From an uncultured Alphaproteobacteria bacterium (GTDB lineage Bacteria; Pseudomonadota; Alphaproteobacteria; Rhodobacterales; Rhodobacteraceae): a stretch of 41,533 nt of DNA. Below the pieces are notes generated by a model. That model was not told where the DNA came from and ran no database searches. It saw nothing but the letters and a program-made list of their open reading frames with translations. A program made the translations under genes and the position numbers. Shown piece after piece: positions 7,251 through 16,673 of the stretch; position 1 is the first letter of the stretch; each line of letters begins with the position of its first letter. The stretch is taken from contig CACIIZ010000007.1 in assembly GCA_902586855.1 (NCBI GenBank), forward strand, positions 1 to 41,533. Direction: 5' to 3'.

Positions 7251-8416
7251 TGCGACAAGCTTTTCGCTGTTTTACTTAACATATGGATAGCTAAATCAAC
7301 TTCAACTTCAGTAATATTCAGTGGTGGCAAAATTCTAATTACATTTTCCGCTGCTGGAACGATTAGTAAACCTTGTTCAAAAGCCGCTTCTACAAAAATA
7401 GTGTTGTGAATCTTGGTCTTTAAACCCAACATTAGACCAGAACCTCGTAGTTCTGAGAAAACAGAGGGGTATTCAGACATCAACCCTCCTAACCTCTGGC
7501 TAAAATAGCCAGAAATTTTCTGAACATTGGTGAGAAAATCTTGAGACAAAACCTGATTAAGGACTTCAACACCAACTGCACAGGCCAAAGGATTTCCCCC
7601 ATAGGTAGAACCATGCGAACCGATGCCCATACCCTCTGATGCCCTTTTTGTGGAGAGGCAAGCACCTAATGGCATACCGCCACCTATGCCCTTTGCTATT
7701 GTCATGATATCTGGGTAAACTCCTGCCCACTCATGGGCAAATAATTTCCCAGTTCTTCCAACACCACATTGTACCTCATCAAAAATTAGCAGAACTCCTA
7801 ACTTCTCACAACTCTCCCTGATACTGCGAAGCAGGTGGTCAGGAACTATTTTGATTCCACCTTCGCCCTGAATTGGTTCGATTATAACTGCTGCTGTTTT
7901 TTTTGAAATACTGCGCAAAATTTTACCTTTGTCACTCAATTCAATAGATTTGCATCCAGGCAAAAGTGGGCCAAAACCTTCTATCATTTTTTGAGAACTC
8001 GAGGTAGAAATTGCTCCTATGGATCTACCATGAAACGACCCCTCAAAAGAAATTATTTCATGCCGAGTATCCCCGTTATGAGAATGGTATTTTCTGGCCA
8101 TTTTTATTGCGCATTCAGTTGCCTCGGTTCCAGAATTTGTAAAAAAAACTACATCTGCAAATGTATGTTTGGTGAGAATTTCAGCTAATTTTTCTTGGTT
8201 TGTAATCCGATAAAGATTAGAAGTATGCCATAATCTTTTAGCTTGCTCAATTAAAACAGAGACCAAATCCTCGTTACAGTGGCCTAAAATATTAACAGCA
8301 ATACCTGAACTGATATCTAAATATTTTGCACCTTCAGCGGTTTCTAGCCATACGCCGCATCCTTTGACAAAGGAAATAGGGGCACGCTTATATGTGGGAA
8401 GTAAATGCTGTTCCAT
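7247..8416 (-). CDS. argD: Acetylornithine aminotransferase
   Basis: ArgD is a PLP enzyme that transaminates N-acetylglutamate semialdehyde with glutamate to N-acetylornithine; the same family can act on succinyl-diaminopimelate. The 389-residue class III aminotransferase shows FTNSGTEATECAIKMAR, the cofactor motif IFDEVQCGVGRTG and the PLP lysine in TIAKGIGGGMPLGA. It overlaps argF by 4 bases and is the first gene of the pair. The start is an ATG. It is divergent from gcrA across a 312-base gap that contains a candidate gcrA promoter and an inverted repeat. Confidence 0.94.
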   Translation of the reverse strand: MEQHLLPTYKRAPISFVKGCGVWLETAEGAKYLDISSGIAVNILGHCNEDLVSVLIEQAKRLWHTSNLYRITNQEKLAEILTKHTFADVVFFTNSGTEATECAIKMARKYHSHNGDTRHEIISFEGSFHGRSIGAISTSSSQKMIEGFGPLLPGCKSIELSDKGKILRSISKKTAAVIIEPIQGEGGIKIVPDHLLRSIRESCEKLGVLLIFDEVQCGVGRTGKLFAHEWAGVYPDIMTIAKGIGGGMPLGACLSTKRASEGMGIGSHGSTYGGNPLACAVGVEVLNQVLSQDFLTNVQKISGYFSQRLGGLMSEYPSVFSELRGSGLMLGLKTKIHNTIFVEAAFEQGLLIVPAAENVIRILPPLNITEVEVDLAIHMLSKTAKSLSH

Positions 8417-8598
8417 AGAAAAATCTTACAAGTGGAAAATCAAAATTTCAATAAAAGTAGTTACTTACAGAATATTTTTGTTTAAAAAGACTAATGAAAT
8501 TGGTTCAATCTAATCTGACCTAACACATTTAACGTTGAGTCTTCCACCTTTAATTGTTAATTGGTACTAAGCCTACAAAAAATTTCTTGAAAGGTTAA

Positions 8599-8613
8599 AT
8601 GCTCACTGAGCAT
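8599..8613. promoter_or_regulatory. Perfect 15-base inverted repeat upstream of gcrA
   Basis: ATGCTCA-C-TGAGCAT is a perfect 7-bp palindrome. An overlapping CTGAG (8606-8610) / CTCAG (8621-8625) repeat extends the symmetry. It lies about 65 bases upstream of the predicted gcrA -10 element, a reasonable place for a regulator site. The rest of the argD-gcrA gap holds one GANTC site (8537-8541) and no gene. Confidence 0.45.
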
Positions 8614-8677
8614 GTACCCACTCAGCAATCATCACATTCTACAACAATATTACTTTTAGTACTGGTTTATTTGAAGA

Positions 8678-8683
8678 TATAAT
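8678..8683 (+). promoter_or_regulatory. Predicted -10 element of gcrA
   Basis: A perfect TATAAT lies 45 bases before the gcrA ATG. The -35 position 17 bases upstream reads TTTAGT, a weak match, which suggests activator dependence if this promoter is real. Confidence 0.4.
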
Positions 8684-8728
8684 CTATATAGGGTAGAAAG
8701 TCTGCGAAACATATTGAAGGAAATAATA

Positions 8729-9361
8729 ATGGCCTGGACCTATGAGCGTGTAGAAATACTAACCCTATTGTGGAAACAGGGGAAAAGCGCAAGCCAAATA
8801 GCCGCTGAGTTGGGGGAAGGAGCATCTAGAAATGCAGTTATAGGCAAAATACATCGGTTAGGTTTATCTGAGAGAAGTGGGTCTTCTCAAGGAAGCACCA
8901 AGCACATGAACAAAGGACGTCCGTCTAAAGGAGAATACCGTTCAGATCCGTCCACTAACGCAGATAGCCATAAATCTGTAAAGGAGAGTAAAGCTTCGTT
9001 AAATGTCAAAACACCGAAAAAGAGAGGAAGAAAACCTTCCAATAAGACAACAAATATTGATCAAAACTCATCCATTACCCAAAATAATATCGATGAATCA
9101 AATCAATTTGGTGGAGTAGTTGACGGATCTGAGGTAGATAAACAAGCAATAGTAAATATGCTTGAATTAGAAAAAAATGCTAAAAAGCTGAGTTTAATGG
9201 AAATCACCGAAAGAACATGCAAATGGCCTATAGGAGATCCAGCAACCACCGAATTTTGGTTCTGTGGGCATCCAGCAGAGAGCGGGAAACCTTATTGTGC
9301 AACCCATGTGGCCATTGCCTTCCAACCTGTTTCTACTAGAAGAGATAGAAGACAAAGATAA
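8729..9361 (+). CDS. gcrA: GcrA cell cycle regulator
   Basis: GcrA is an alphaproteobacterial regulator that binds the sigma-70 holoenzyme and acts at promoters carrying GANTC sites methylated by CcrM. The 210-residue product begins MAWTYERVEILTLLWKQG, the canonical N-terminal helix-turn-helix. It then has ASQIAAELG and AVIGKIHRLGL, a low-complexity basic linker (about residues 50-120), and the C-terminal polymerase-binding domain with CKWPIGDP ... FCGHP ... YCATH. I chose the ATG at 8729 because AAGGA lies 7 bases upstream and all GcrA proteins begin there. A TTG at 8714 would add five atypical residues. The linker is long compared with Caulobacter GcrA. Confidence 0.95.
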   Translation: MAWTYERVEILTLLWKQGKSASQIAAELGEGASRNAVIGKIHRLGLSERSGSSQGSTKHMNKGRPSKGEYRSDPSTNADSHKSVKESKASLNVKTPKKRGRKPSNKTTNIDQNSSITQNNIDESNQFGGVVDGSEVDKQAIVNMLELEKNAKKLSLMEITERTCKWPIGDPATTEFWFCGHPAESGKPYCATHVAIAFQPVSTRRDRRQR

Positions 9362-9397
9362 GCCAATGCAAGTTATAAACCTACAAAGTCAAAAAGA

Positions 9398-9823
9398 ATG
9401 ATAAAATATACCCTACGATGCAAGAACTACCACCAATTTGACAGCTGGTTTGCTTCATCCGATGCCTTTGACAAGTTAAAATCTTCGGATCTATTATCAT
9501 GTGAAGTGTGTGGAACCAAATCAATCACAAAATCCTTAATGGCTCCTAGCGTAAAGGCAAAAGACGAGGCAAAAAAGAGCAACCGACCACTGAGACAGCA
9601 AAAGGAAAAAGAGGCAAATTTAATACAAGAATTAAGAAAAAAGGTAGAGAAAAGTTGTGAATATGTTGGAGAAAAATTTGCTGACGAGGCTCGATCAATT
9701 CATTACGGGGATGCCCCTGAAAGATCTATTTATGGGAAGACAACACTGCAAACGGCCAAGTCTCTTTCCGAAGAGGGTATACCCGTGATGCCTTTGCCTT
9801 GGTATGATAGAAAAAGTAATTAA
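9398..9823 (+). CDS. DUF1178 family protein
   Basis: This 141-residue protein has the N-terminal zinc-ribbon-like pattern of DUF1178: RCKNYHQFDSWFASSDAFDKL, then CEVCGTKSITKSLMAPSV. A charged helical middle follows, and a C-terminal PEVGEGIPVMPLP-like element reads EEGIPVMPLP. The first Cys pair is reduced here to RCKNYH, so a full four-Cys ribbon is not present; only Cys and His residues near positions 8, 11, 35 and 38 are visible. Function is unknown. It lies 36 bases after gcrA on the same strand. Confidence 0.85.
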   Translation: MIKYTLRCKNYHQFDSWFASSDAFDKLKSSDLLSCEVCGTKSITKSLMAPSVKAKDEAKKSNRPLRQQKEKEANLIQELRKKVEKSCEYVGEKFADEARSIHYGDAPERSIYGKTTLQTAKSLSEEGIPVMPLPWYDRKSN

Positions 9824-9883
9824 ACTTAATAAATTTGCGTTTAGGATTAACCAGCCGAAAAGACAGCAAGAAGGGAAAATGAT

Positions 9884-11116
9884 TTGTCGAGGTTAGTTAT
9901 GAAGTTTGGCGGCACCTCTGTTGCTGACTTATCAAAGATGAAAGGTGCTGCTTTAAGAGTTCAAGCAGAAGTAGAATCCGGAAATCAAATAATCCTCATA
10001 GTCTCAGCAATGGCGGGTACAACTGATGATTTAATAGGTAGAGTTGGACAAATTTCATCTTTATATGATGCCAGAGAATATGATGCAATTGTTTCATCCG
10101 GAGAAACCGTAACTGCTGGTTTAATGGCTCTCATTTTGCAAAGTATGGGAATTAACTCACGAAGTTGGCAAGGCTGGCAAATTCCAATTAATACAACTGA
10201 CGATCATTCTAACGCTAGAATAAGAAAAATCGAAACGGGGAACCTAATTGAGAAATTTGCCAGTGGTATGCAAGTAGCCGTGGTTGCCGGCTTTCAAGGT
10301 GTTAGCGACAATTCAAGAATAACCACACTTGGCCGTGGGGGTTCTGATACGACTGCAGTCGCTTTAGCCGCCGCTTTCAAAGCTAAAAGATGTGATATTT
10401 ATACAGATGTTGATGGGGTTTTTACTACAGATCCCAGAATCACTCCGAATGCGCAAAAATTAGAAAAGATCTCATATGAAGAAATGCTAGAACTGGCCTC
10501 ACTGGGTGCAAAAGTATTGCAGACGAGATCAGTTGAATTAGCCATGAGTTACAAAGTAAGACTCAGAGTGCTAAATAGTTTTGGAAGTGGCTCTGGTACC
10601 CTGGTATGTGATGAGGAGGATATTATGGAGAAAAGGATAGTTTCAGGAATAACTTTTTCCAAAGATGAGGCAAAACTAACAGTTGTTGGAGTTAAGGACA
10701 AACCAGGCATGGCAGGTAATGTTTTTGATTGTCTTGCCAAGGCAAGTATCAATGTGGACATGATAATTCAAAATATATCGGAAGATGGGTTAACTGATGT
10801 TACTTTCTCATGCCCAACGAGTCAGGTAGGGGTAGCCAAAAAAGCACTTGAGCAGGGAAAGTCAACTAATAATTTCAATTACTCTAAATTGGTTGAGGAC
10901 AAACAAGTCGCAAAGATTTCTATTGTGGGAATAGGAATGCGTAGCCATTCCGGAGTTGCCCAAACTATGTTCAAAACATTGGGAAAAGAAAACATCAATA
11001 TTAAAGTTATATCTACCTCTGAGATTAAAATATCCGTGTTGATAGATCGTAAATACTTAGAATTAGCTGTTCAGTCTCTTCACGAAGCATTTGGACTGGA
11101 AAAGGCCTTGAATTAA
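9884..11116 (+). CDS. lysC: Aspartate kinase
   Basis: LysC phosphorylates aspartate, the first step to lysine, threonine, methionine and diaminopimelate. The 410-residue monofunctional form has KFGGTSVAD at the N-terminus, a GRGGSDTTAVALAA nucleotide loop and YTDVDGVFTTDPR. Two C-terminal ACT domains (about residues 265-405) give feedback control by end products in this family. The start is TTG, with AAGGGA 7 bases upstream; the ATG five codons later lies inside the first strand, leaving too short an N-terminus. Its TAA shares a base with the ptsP ATG, so the two are coupled. thrC of the same pathway is also in the window but not in this operon. Confidence 0.95.
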   Translation: MSRLVMKFGGTSVADLSKMKGAALRVQAEVESGNQIILIVSAMAGTTDDLIGRVGQISSLYDAREYDAIVSSGETVTAGLMALILQSMGINSRSWQGWQIPINTTDDHSNARIRKIETGNLIEKFASGMQVAVVAGFQGVSDNSRITTLGRGGSDTTAVALAAAFKAKRCDIYTDVDGVFTTDPRITPNAQKLEKISYEEMLELASLGAKVLQTRSVELAMSYKVRLRVLNSFGSGSGTLVCDEEDIMEKRIVSGITFSKDEAKLTVVGVKDKPGMAGNVFDCLAKASINVDMIIQNISEDGLTDVTFSCPTSQVGVAKKALEQGKSTNNFNYSKLVEDKQVAKISIVGIGMRSHSGVAQTMFKTLGKENINIKVISTSEIKISVLIDRKYLELAVQSLHEAFGLEKALN

Positions 11117-13407
11117 TGAACTCAAGAGAAAAGAATGTTAATTCGAGGGTTCTACTTCAAAGATTGAAGAGCACACTAGCGGAGCAAGGAGAGGCGCAAG
11201 CTAGACTCAACGAAATTGTTAAATTAATAGCCTTTTCAATGGAAGCTGAAGTTTGCTCCATTTACCTTAGAAGAAGCGATGATGTAATGGAATTGTATGC
11301 CACAGAAGGCCTACTAAACTCCGCCGTACATTATTCACAATTAAAAATTGGCCAAGGCCTGGTTGGAAGAATTGCTGAAAGTGCTGAGCCTATCAAAACG
11401 TCAAACGTAACAAAAAAAAGGGGCTTTCGATATCTTCCAGAAACAGGCGAAGAGAAATACAAATCATTCCTCGGTGTTCCTATTCAACGGCTTGGAAAAA
11501 TTCTAGGCGTCCTAGTTATTCAAAACCTAATTGAGCGAGAATATACTGATGATGAGGTATATGGCCTAGAAATAGTTGCAATGGTAATTGCCGAGATGGC
11601 AGAACTTGGTGCATTTACGACATCAAGCGATGTACACAAATTGAGTCAGGAAAGAAAAGTACCCTTTTCTACCGCTACCTTAATTGGCAAAGAAGGGGTT
11701 GTCTTAGGTACGACAGTGCTATTAGAACCTGAAATAAAAATTACCAACCCTGTGGCCGATAACCCCAACTTGGAAAAGGAAAAACTCCAGGCATCTTTAG
11801 CTAAATTAAGAGACAAACTATCCGAAAGTATGAGTAGAAAACATTTTAAGCAAAAAGAAGATTTTCTAGAAATTCTTGAAACCCATAAACTGCTAATTGA
11901 AGACAAAGGATGGTTAAACAGGATGGAGGCATCTATAGACAATGGTCTATCTGCAACAGTTGCTGTTGAGAAAGAGCAATCTTCGATAAAGACTAGGATA
12001 TCAAAGGTTAAGAACTTCTACTTTAGGGAACGTCTAAACGAGTTTTATGAAATTTCAAACACCTTGCTTAAAATACTAACAAACCAAAATTCGAAGTTAA
12101 ATTTGGAAACAATAGACATTCCGGTTTTAGTAGCAAGAAATGTTAGTCCTTTAGAGTTAGTTTCTATGCGTGAGTATTTGGCAGGAGTTATCCTAGAGGA
12201 TGGATCCGTAGGGAGTCATACTACTATTCTATGCAGAGCTTTAAACATTCCACTAGTAATGCAAGCCAAAGCTATAACCGAAAATGCATCACACGGTGAT
12301 AAAATAATTTTAGATGGTGACCAAGGTATGGTTCATCTGAGACCCGAGGAGGAAATAATACGTTCATATACTAGCAAACTAGTCATGCAAACAAAAGCTC
12401 AGGAATCTTTCTTAGCGCTTAAGGACTTAAAAGCAGTAAGTTTAGATGGATTCAAAATTTCTCTTATGATTAATGCTGGCTTAATGGCAGATCTCCCGTC
12501 CTTAGCTGACTCAGGGGCTGAAGGTGTAGGACTTTACAGAACGGAATTGCAATTCTTGATAAGCGAAAAAGTACCCAAGCGAGCAGAACAGGCTCAAATT
12601 TACTCAAAGGTACTGGACTCTGCTTGCGGAATGCCTGTTTTCTTTAGAACCCTAGACATTGGTTCAGACAAAGTATTACCAAGTATCACCCCCGAAATCG
12701 AGCCCAATCCTGCCCTGGGCTGGCGTGCTGTTAGACTCGCCCTAGAAAAATCAAGTGTACTCAAAATGCAAGCACAAGCACTCATTCGAGGAGCTCAAGG
12801 CAGAAATCTAAACATCGTCATTCCCCTTGTAACTCAACCCACTGAATTCGACCGAGCTAAGGAAATATTCCAACAAGAAATTTTCAGAGAGAAGCGTCGG
12901 AAACGTTCTACTCCAAGATCCATAATGTTTGGAGCTATGCTGGAAGTCCCAAGCCTAGCTTTTGCAAATGACTTATTTTTCAAGAGAGTAGATTTTATAA
13001 TGGTGGGAGGTAATGATTTGAAGCAATTCTTTTTTGCTGCTGATCGAGAAAACGAAAAAGTTAGACGACGATATGATTTTTTAAGCACTAGTTTTTTGTT
13101 TTTTTTAAAATTGATCCAAGAAAAATGCAATAAATTTCAAATACCTTTAAGTTTTTGCGGGGAAGACGCTGGAAAACCTTTAGAGGCAATTGTACTTTGT
13201 GCTTTGGGTTTTAAAACATTATCTATGCAGCCAGATTGTATTGGTCCTGTAAAATCACTCATAAGAAGCATATCTCTAGATGAAGTACGCTCTTTGATAA
13301 CCGAGTGCATAGACAAAAATGCTGAAACGATCAGACTTCCGATGGAGAAATATCTTGAAAAGCTAGGTAGTCTCAATGACAAGTTAGCTACCAGAAATTC
13401 TAATTGA
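11116..13407 (+). CDS. ptsP: Phosphoenolpyruvate-protein phosphotransferase PtsP (EI-Ntr)
   Basis: EI-Ntr takes phosphate from PEP and passes it to NPr and EIIA-Ntr, a regulatory relay linked to nitrogen and potassium status. The 763-residue protein has an N-terminal GAF domain (about residues 1-165). The EI swivel domain carries the phospho-acceptor His near residue 368 in GSVGSHTTIL. The PEP-binding barrel follows, with GVGLYRTELQFL, a GWRAVRLAL element and the active-site Cys in SFCGEDAG. lysC-ptsP is a known alphaproteobacterial pair; prfA, which often follows, is absent here. The first base of its ATG is the last base of the lysC stop. Confidence 0.94.
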   Translation: MNSREKNVNSRVLLQRLKSTLAEQGEAQARLNEIVKLIAFSMEAEVCSIYLRRSDDVMELYATEGLLNSAVHYSQLKIGQGLVGRIAESAEPIKTSNVTKKRGFRYLPETGEEKYKSFLGVPIQRLGKILGVLVIQNLIEREYTDDEVYGLEIVAMVIAEMAELGAFTTSSDVHKLSQERKVPFSTATLIGKEGVVLGTTVLLEPEIKITNPVADNPNLEKEKLQASLAKLRDKLSESMSRKHFKQKEDFLEILETHKLLIEDKGWLNRMEASIDNGLSATVAVEKEQSSIKTRISKVKNFYFRERLNEFYEISNTLLKILTNQNSKLNLETIDIPVLVARNVSPLELVSMREYLAGVILEDGSVGSHTTILCRALNIPLVMQAKAITENASHGDKIILDGDQGMVHLRPEEEIIRSYTSKLVMQTKAQESFLALKDLKAVSLDGFKISLMINAGLMADLPSLADSGAEGVGLYRTELQFLISEKVPKRAEQAQIYSKVLDSACGMPVFFRTLDIGSDKVLPSITPEIEPNPALGWRAVRLALEKSSVLKMQAQALIRGAQGRNLNIVIPLVTQPTEFDRAKEIFQQEIFREKRRKRSTPRSIMFGAMLEVPSLAFANDLFFKRVDFIMVGGNDLKQFFFAADRENEKVRRRYDFLSTSFLFFLKLIQEKCNKFQIPLSFCGEDAGKPLEAIVLCALGFKTLSMQPDCIGPVKSLIRSISLDEVRSLITECIDKNAETIRLPMEKYLEKLGSLNDKLATRNSN

Positions 13408-13409
13408 AT

Positions 13410-13910
13410 TTAAAGATATTTATGTACCTTGCCGTTTAACCGTTTAAATGAGCCTGATTCAATTTCTAAAAAAAGTACTCTCCTAGTATCTGTCGGAGGC
13501 GGAAAAGTTATTGATTTACCAGCCTGTTGTTTGAATCCAAAATGCCTATAATACTGGAAATCACCTATCAATATGGCCCTTTTCCAACCTTCGTCTTTAG
13601 CTCTGCTCAGTGACAGGTTTAATAAAGAAGATCCTAAGCCCTCGCCTTGAACTATAGGATGAACCGCCACTGGACCAGTGAGCAAGGAAGCATTGTCAGG
13701 AGCATGACCGATCAAAATAGGCCACTGACGCACGACACCTAAGATATCACCAAATTCATTTTTAGCTGTAAAACAAAGTGACTCTAATTTTGGAACATCC
13801 TCTCTGAGTGAATAAGAACTCAAATGGATCCTACTTGGGGAAAATGCAATATCTAAGAGGTTTTCGATTGCATCACTGTCCTTACGGCTTTCCTTCACAA
13901 ATTTTATCAT
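13410..13910 (-). CDS. GNAT family N-acetyltransferase (YhbS-like)
   Basis: This is a 166-residue single-domain GNAT. The acetyl-CoA-binding motif A is visible as GPVAVHPIVQGEGLGSSLLN (about residues 78-97). The YYRHFGFK element typical of the YhbS-like subgroup is near residue 118. The substrate cannot be read from sequence. It is convergent with ptsP, with only two bases between stop codons, and is not in an operon. Confidence 0.83.
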   Translation of the reverse strand: MIKFVKESRKDSDAIENLLDIAFSPSRIHLSSYSLREDVPKLESLCFTAKNEFGDILGVVRQWPILIGHAPDNASLLTGPVAVHPIVQGEGLGSSLLNLSLSRAKDEGWKRAILIGDFQYYRHFGFKQQAGKSITFPPPTDTRRVLFLEIESGSFKRLNGKVHKYL

Positions 13911-14026
13911 GGGACTACATAAGAAATGCTTTTTGGTAAAATGTACTCACAGTCTAGTTTATTTTGGGACATAGTGTATAGATTATAACTTTTAAGAAAC
14001 TTTATGTTTATAAGCGATTCGATCAA

Positions 14027-14629
14027 ATGTTTTATACACCGAAAAAGGGGCACTCACTTCCACATGATCCATTTAAAGCGATAGTGTCACCTCGTCCAAT
14101 AGGATGGATATCTTCAATAGATAAATGCCAAAATGTTAATCTTGCTCCCTACAGTTTTTATAATGCAATAGCTGACAAACCCCCAATGGTAATGTTTTCA
14201 ACCAATGGAAAAAAAATTAGTGAAAAAACTATCAAGGATAGTTTATCGAATATAATTGAAACAAAAGAATTTGTTGTAAACGTGGTAGGCAAAGACCTAA
14301 TTAACAGTATGAATTTAACTTCTGGAAGTTATCCAAGCCATGTAGACGAATTTGTTTTGTCAAATCTAGAAAAATCTAAATGCGAAGTGGTCTCTCCTCC
14401 GCGCATATTAAAGTCACCAGCTTCACTAGAATGTGAATTATTTCAGGTTATCGAACTTCCTGGAGAAAATAATAATATGGTCATTGGCGAGGTAATTGGT
14501 ATACATATATCTGATGAATTCATAAAAAACGGAATATTTGATGTGCTAGGCTTTAACCCTCTTGGTCGTTTAGGCTACAAAGACTATACCATGGTACTCG
14601 ACTCCTTTCCGTTGGAAAGACCCAAATAA
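14027..14629 (+). CDS. Flavin reductase-like FMN-binding protein
   Basis: This 200-residue protein is a split-barrel flavin reductase-like protein (DIM6/NTAB type). The N-terminal SPRPIGWISSID strand, APYSFYNAIADKPPMVMFS and EFVVNVV match the FMN-binding fold. Family members reduce flavins or bind FMN as oxidoreductases of unknown substrate. The start ATG has no strong ribosome site. It is convergent with a GlcD-type FAD oxidoreductase 16 bases away, which gives no functional clue. Confidence 0.85.
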   Translation: MFYTPKKGHSLPHDPFKAIVSPRPIGWISSIDKCQNVNLAPYSFYNAIADKPPMVMFSTNGKKISEKTIKDSLSNIIETKEFVVNVVGKDLINSMNLTSGSYPSHVDEFVLSNLEKSKCEVVSPPRILKSPASLECELFQVIELPGENNNMVIGEVIGIHISDEFIKNGIFDVLGFNPLGRLGYKDYTMVLDSFPLERPK

Positions 14630-14645
14630 ATGCAAATAAGTTTTG

Positions 14646-16061
14646 TTATTCATTTTCTCTAAAAACAACTCCAGGGTTTAAAATACCTTTGGGATCCATC
14701 GCGGCCTTAATCGTTAACATAGTATGGAATTTTCCTTTATCCTCATAAAGCTTTAATTCTTCGGACTTTGTTCTTCCTATCCCATGCTCAGCACTTATCG
14801 ATCCCGAGAATTTAGTGACCAAATCATTTATGATTCTAATTATTTCATATCTACTTTTCTCCAAATTTTTTCTTGATTCCTCTGTAGTGGGAAAGACGTT
14901 ATAGTGTAAGTTTCCATCTCCCATGTGTCCAAAGCAATTGACTATAATCTTGTCAGAAAACGAGAAAAGAATCTTATCAGCATCTTTAATAAAATCTGGG
15001 ATTTTTGTTATAGGTAGCGAGATATCATTTGAACATAAAGATCCAATTTTTCTATTCGCTAATGGCAACAGTTCTCTTATTTTCCATATTTCTTTTTTCT
15101 TCTCGAGGCTGTTAGATAGAATAATTTCATTGGCTGAATTTTGATCTAAAAAATCGTGGAGAGTTTGCAGAACTTCCTCCCTCAGGCTCGTAGAGCCAAT
15201 ATTTACATCTACATCAACTAAAACCATCCAAGGTGCCTCTTTTAAGAAAGGATATCTCACTTTGAAACCTGTTTTCTTGAGAAAATTTATTCCCGTATAT
15301 TTCATTATTTCAAAAGCCATTATCCTATCAGGAAATTTTTCTGATAATTGATTGTACAAACTCAGCGCATCACAAGGCTGATTAACGGAAATGATAGCTG
15401 TTAAGGGATTAATGGGTAGTGGGTAAGTCTTTAAAATAGCGGCAGTGATCACTGCTAAAGTACCCTCAGAACCAATCAGTAGGCTCTTAATATCATACCC
15501 CATATTATTTTTTTTTAATGCCTTCATAGATGAAATCACCTCACCATTTGGTAGCACAGCCTCAATTCCAAGGCACAAATCCCTTATATTTCCATATCTC
15601 AGCACATTTAGGCCCCCAGCATTAGTTGCCAAATTTCCACCAATCTGGCTAGAGCCTTCAGAGGCAATACTTAATGGAAAAAAACGTCCAGCATCAGAAG
15701 CTATGCTCTTTATATCAGCCAAAATTGCTCCTGCCTGAACAGTGATTAGGTTATCTTCACTAGAAAATTGTATCCCATTCATTCTCTCAAGAGATAAAGA
15801 AACTTGGTTATCTCTTTCGGCTATATGACCCCCTACTAAACCCGTGCTTCCCCCAATTGGGACTAATTGAATACCCCTTTGGTTTGCCTCATATAAGATA
15901 GAGGAAACTTCTCTAGTAGTTTTTGGTTTAAGACAAAACTTTGATTTATTTACCAACCGATCTCTTGGATCAGTTGCGGAACCCCTTTCCATCAATTCAA
16001 CGATACCCGAATCTATTCTGTTTTCTAAGAGCGAAAAAAAGTCAGCTAATTGGTCACTCAT
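14646..16061 (-). CDS. FAD-linked D-2-hydroxyacid dehydrogenase (GlcD / D2HGDH family)
   Basis: This 471-residue flavoenzyme oxidises a D-2-hydroxy acid (lactate, glycolate or 2-hydroxyglutarate class). The PCMH-type FAD domain shows VPIGGSTGLVGGH (about residues 76-88) and SQIGGNLATNAGGLNVLRYGN (about 141-161). The C-terminal cap domain has a NCFGHMGDGNLHYN metal/substrate element and the terminal SAEHGIGRTK. These match the D-2-hydroxyglutarate / D-lactate dehydrogenase branch. The exact substrate cannot be assigned. The next gene on this strand, a RimJ-type GNAT, lies 15 bases upstream, so the two may share a transcript. Confidence 0.88.
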   Translation of the reverse strand: MSDQLADFFSLLENRIDSGIVELMERGSATDPRDRLVNKSKFCLKPKTTREVSSILYEANQRGIQLVPIGGSTGLVGGHIAERDNQVSLSLERMNGIQFSSEDNLITVQAGAILADIKSIASDAGRFFPLSIASEGSSQIGGNLATNAGGLNVLRYGNIRDLCLGIEAVLPNGEVISSMKALKKNNMGYDIKSLLIGSEGTLAVITAAILKTYPLPINPLTAIISVNQPCDALSLYNQLSEKFPDRIMAFEIMKYTGINFLKKTGFKVRYPFLKEAPWMVLVDVDVNIGSTSLREEVLQTLHDFLDQNSANEIILSNSLEKKKEIWKIRELLPLANRKIGSLCSNDISLPITKIPDFIKDADKILFSFSDKIIVNCFGHMGDGNLHYNVFPTTEESRKNLEKSRYEIIRIINDLVTKFSGSISAEHGIGRTKSEELKLYEDKGKFHTMLTIKAAMDPKGILNPGVVFRENE

Positions 16062-16076
16062 TAACGACCCCTTATC

Positions 16077-16673
16077 TTAACTAGTACGCCCACGCCGACC
16101 AATATTAACATTCGCATAGAGCACATGGTTCCTCCATCTCCCATTAATTTGAAGATAACTTTGTCCTACACCTTCATACTTGAATTCACATTTTTCGAGT
16201 ACTCTCTTAGATGCAAGATTATTTGGTAGTGTGGCAGCTTCAAGCCGAGTAACTTTTAAGGTTTTATTTGCATAGTGAATCATCGCCCTAAGGCCCTCTG
16301 TCATCAATCCACTATTTGAATAATCTTCCCCCAACCAATAACCAAGAGTCGCAGAATTGAACGGTCCATAACGAATATTATCTAATGTCAAACCGCCAAT
16401 CAGGCTATCCTCAGATCTCAGAAAGAGGAATAAATGTACCATCTTACTCATCTTAAAATTCTTATTTGCCCAGCTAACTCTAGTTTGAAAAGAGTCTTTC
16501 GAGTAGAATTCTTTAGTTTTCTCGGGTTCCCACTTGTTGAGATATTCTTGTGATTTTCTACGTAGTTTCACCCAAGCTTCGTAGTCATCCATGGTGGGTA
16601 AACGAATTGATAATCTTTCAGTGACAACTAGGGGTTTATTTTTTCGCCGGAAACTAATCAAAATAAAAATCAA
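16077..16673 (-). CDS. RimJ/RimL-type GNAT acetyltransferase
   Basis: This 198-residue GNAT has the RimJ/L layout. TERLSIRLPTMDDYEAWVKLRR near the N-terminus is followed by GGLTLDNI, GYWLGEDYSNSGLMTEGLRAMI (acetyl-CoA site) and ASKRVLEKCEFKYEG. RimJ-type enzymes acetylate N-terminal Ala of ribosomal protein S5, but relatives have other targets. The ATG overlaps the M16 peptidase stop by 4 bases, so it is the last coupled gene of the long minus-strand operon that starts with ctaC. Confidence 0.87.
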   Translation of the reverse strand: MIFILISFRRKNKPLVVTERLSIRLPTMDDYEAWVKLRRKSQEYLNKWEPEKTKEFYSKDSFQTRVSWANKNFKMSKMVHLFLFLRSEDSLIGGLTLDNIRYGPFNSATLGYWLGEDYSNSGLMTEGLRAMIHYANKTLKVTRLEAATLPNNLASKRVLEKCEFKYEGVGQSYLQINGRWRNHVLYANVNIGRRGRTS

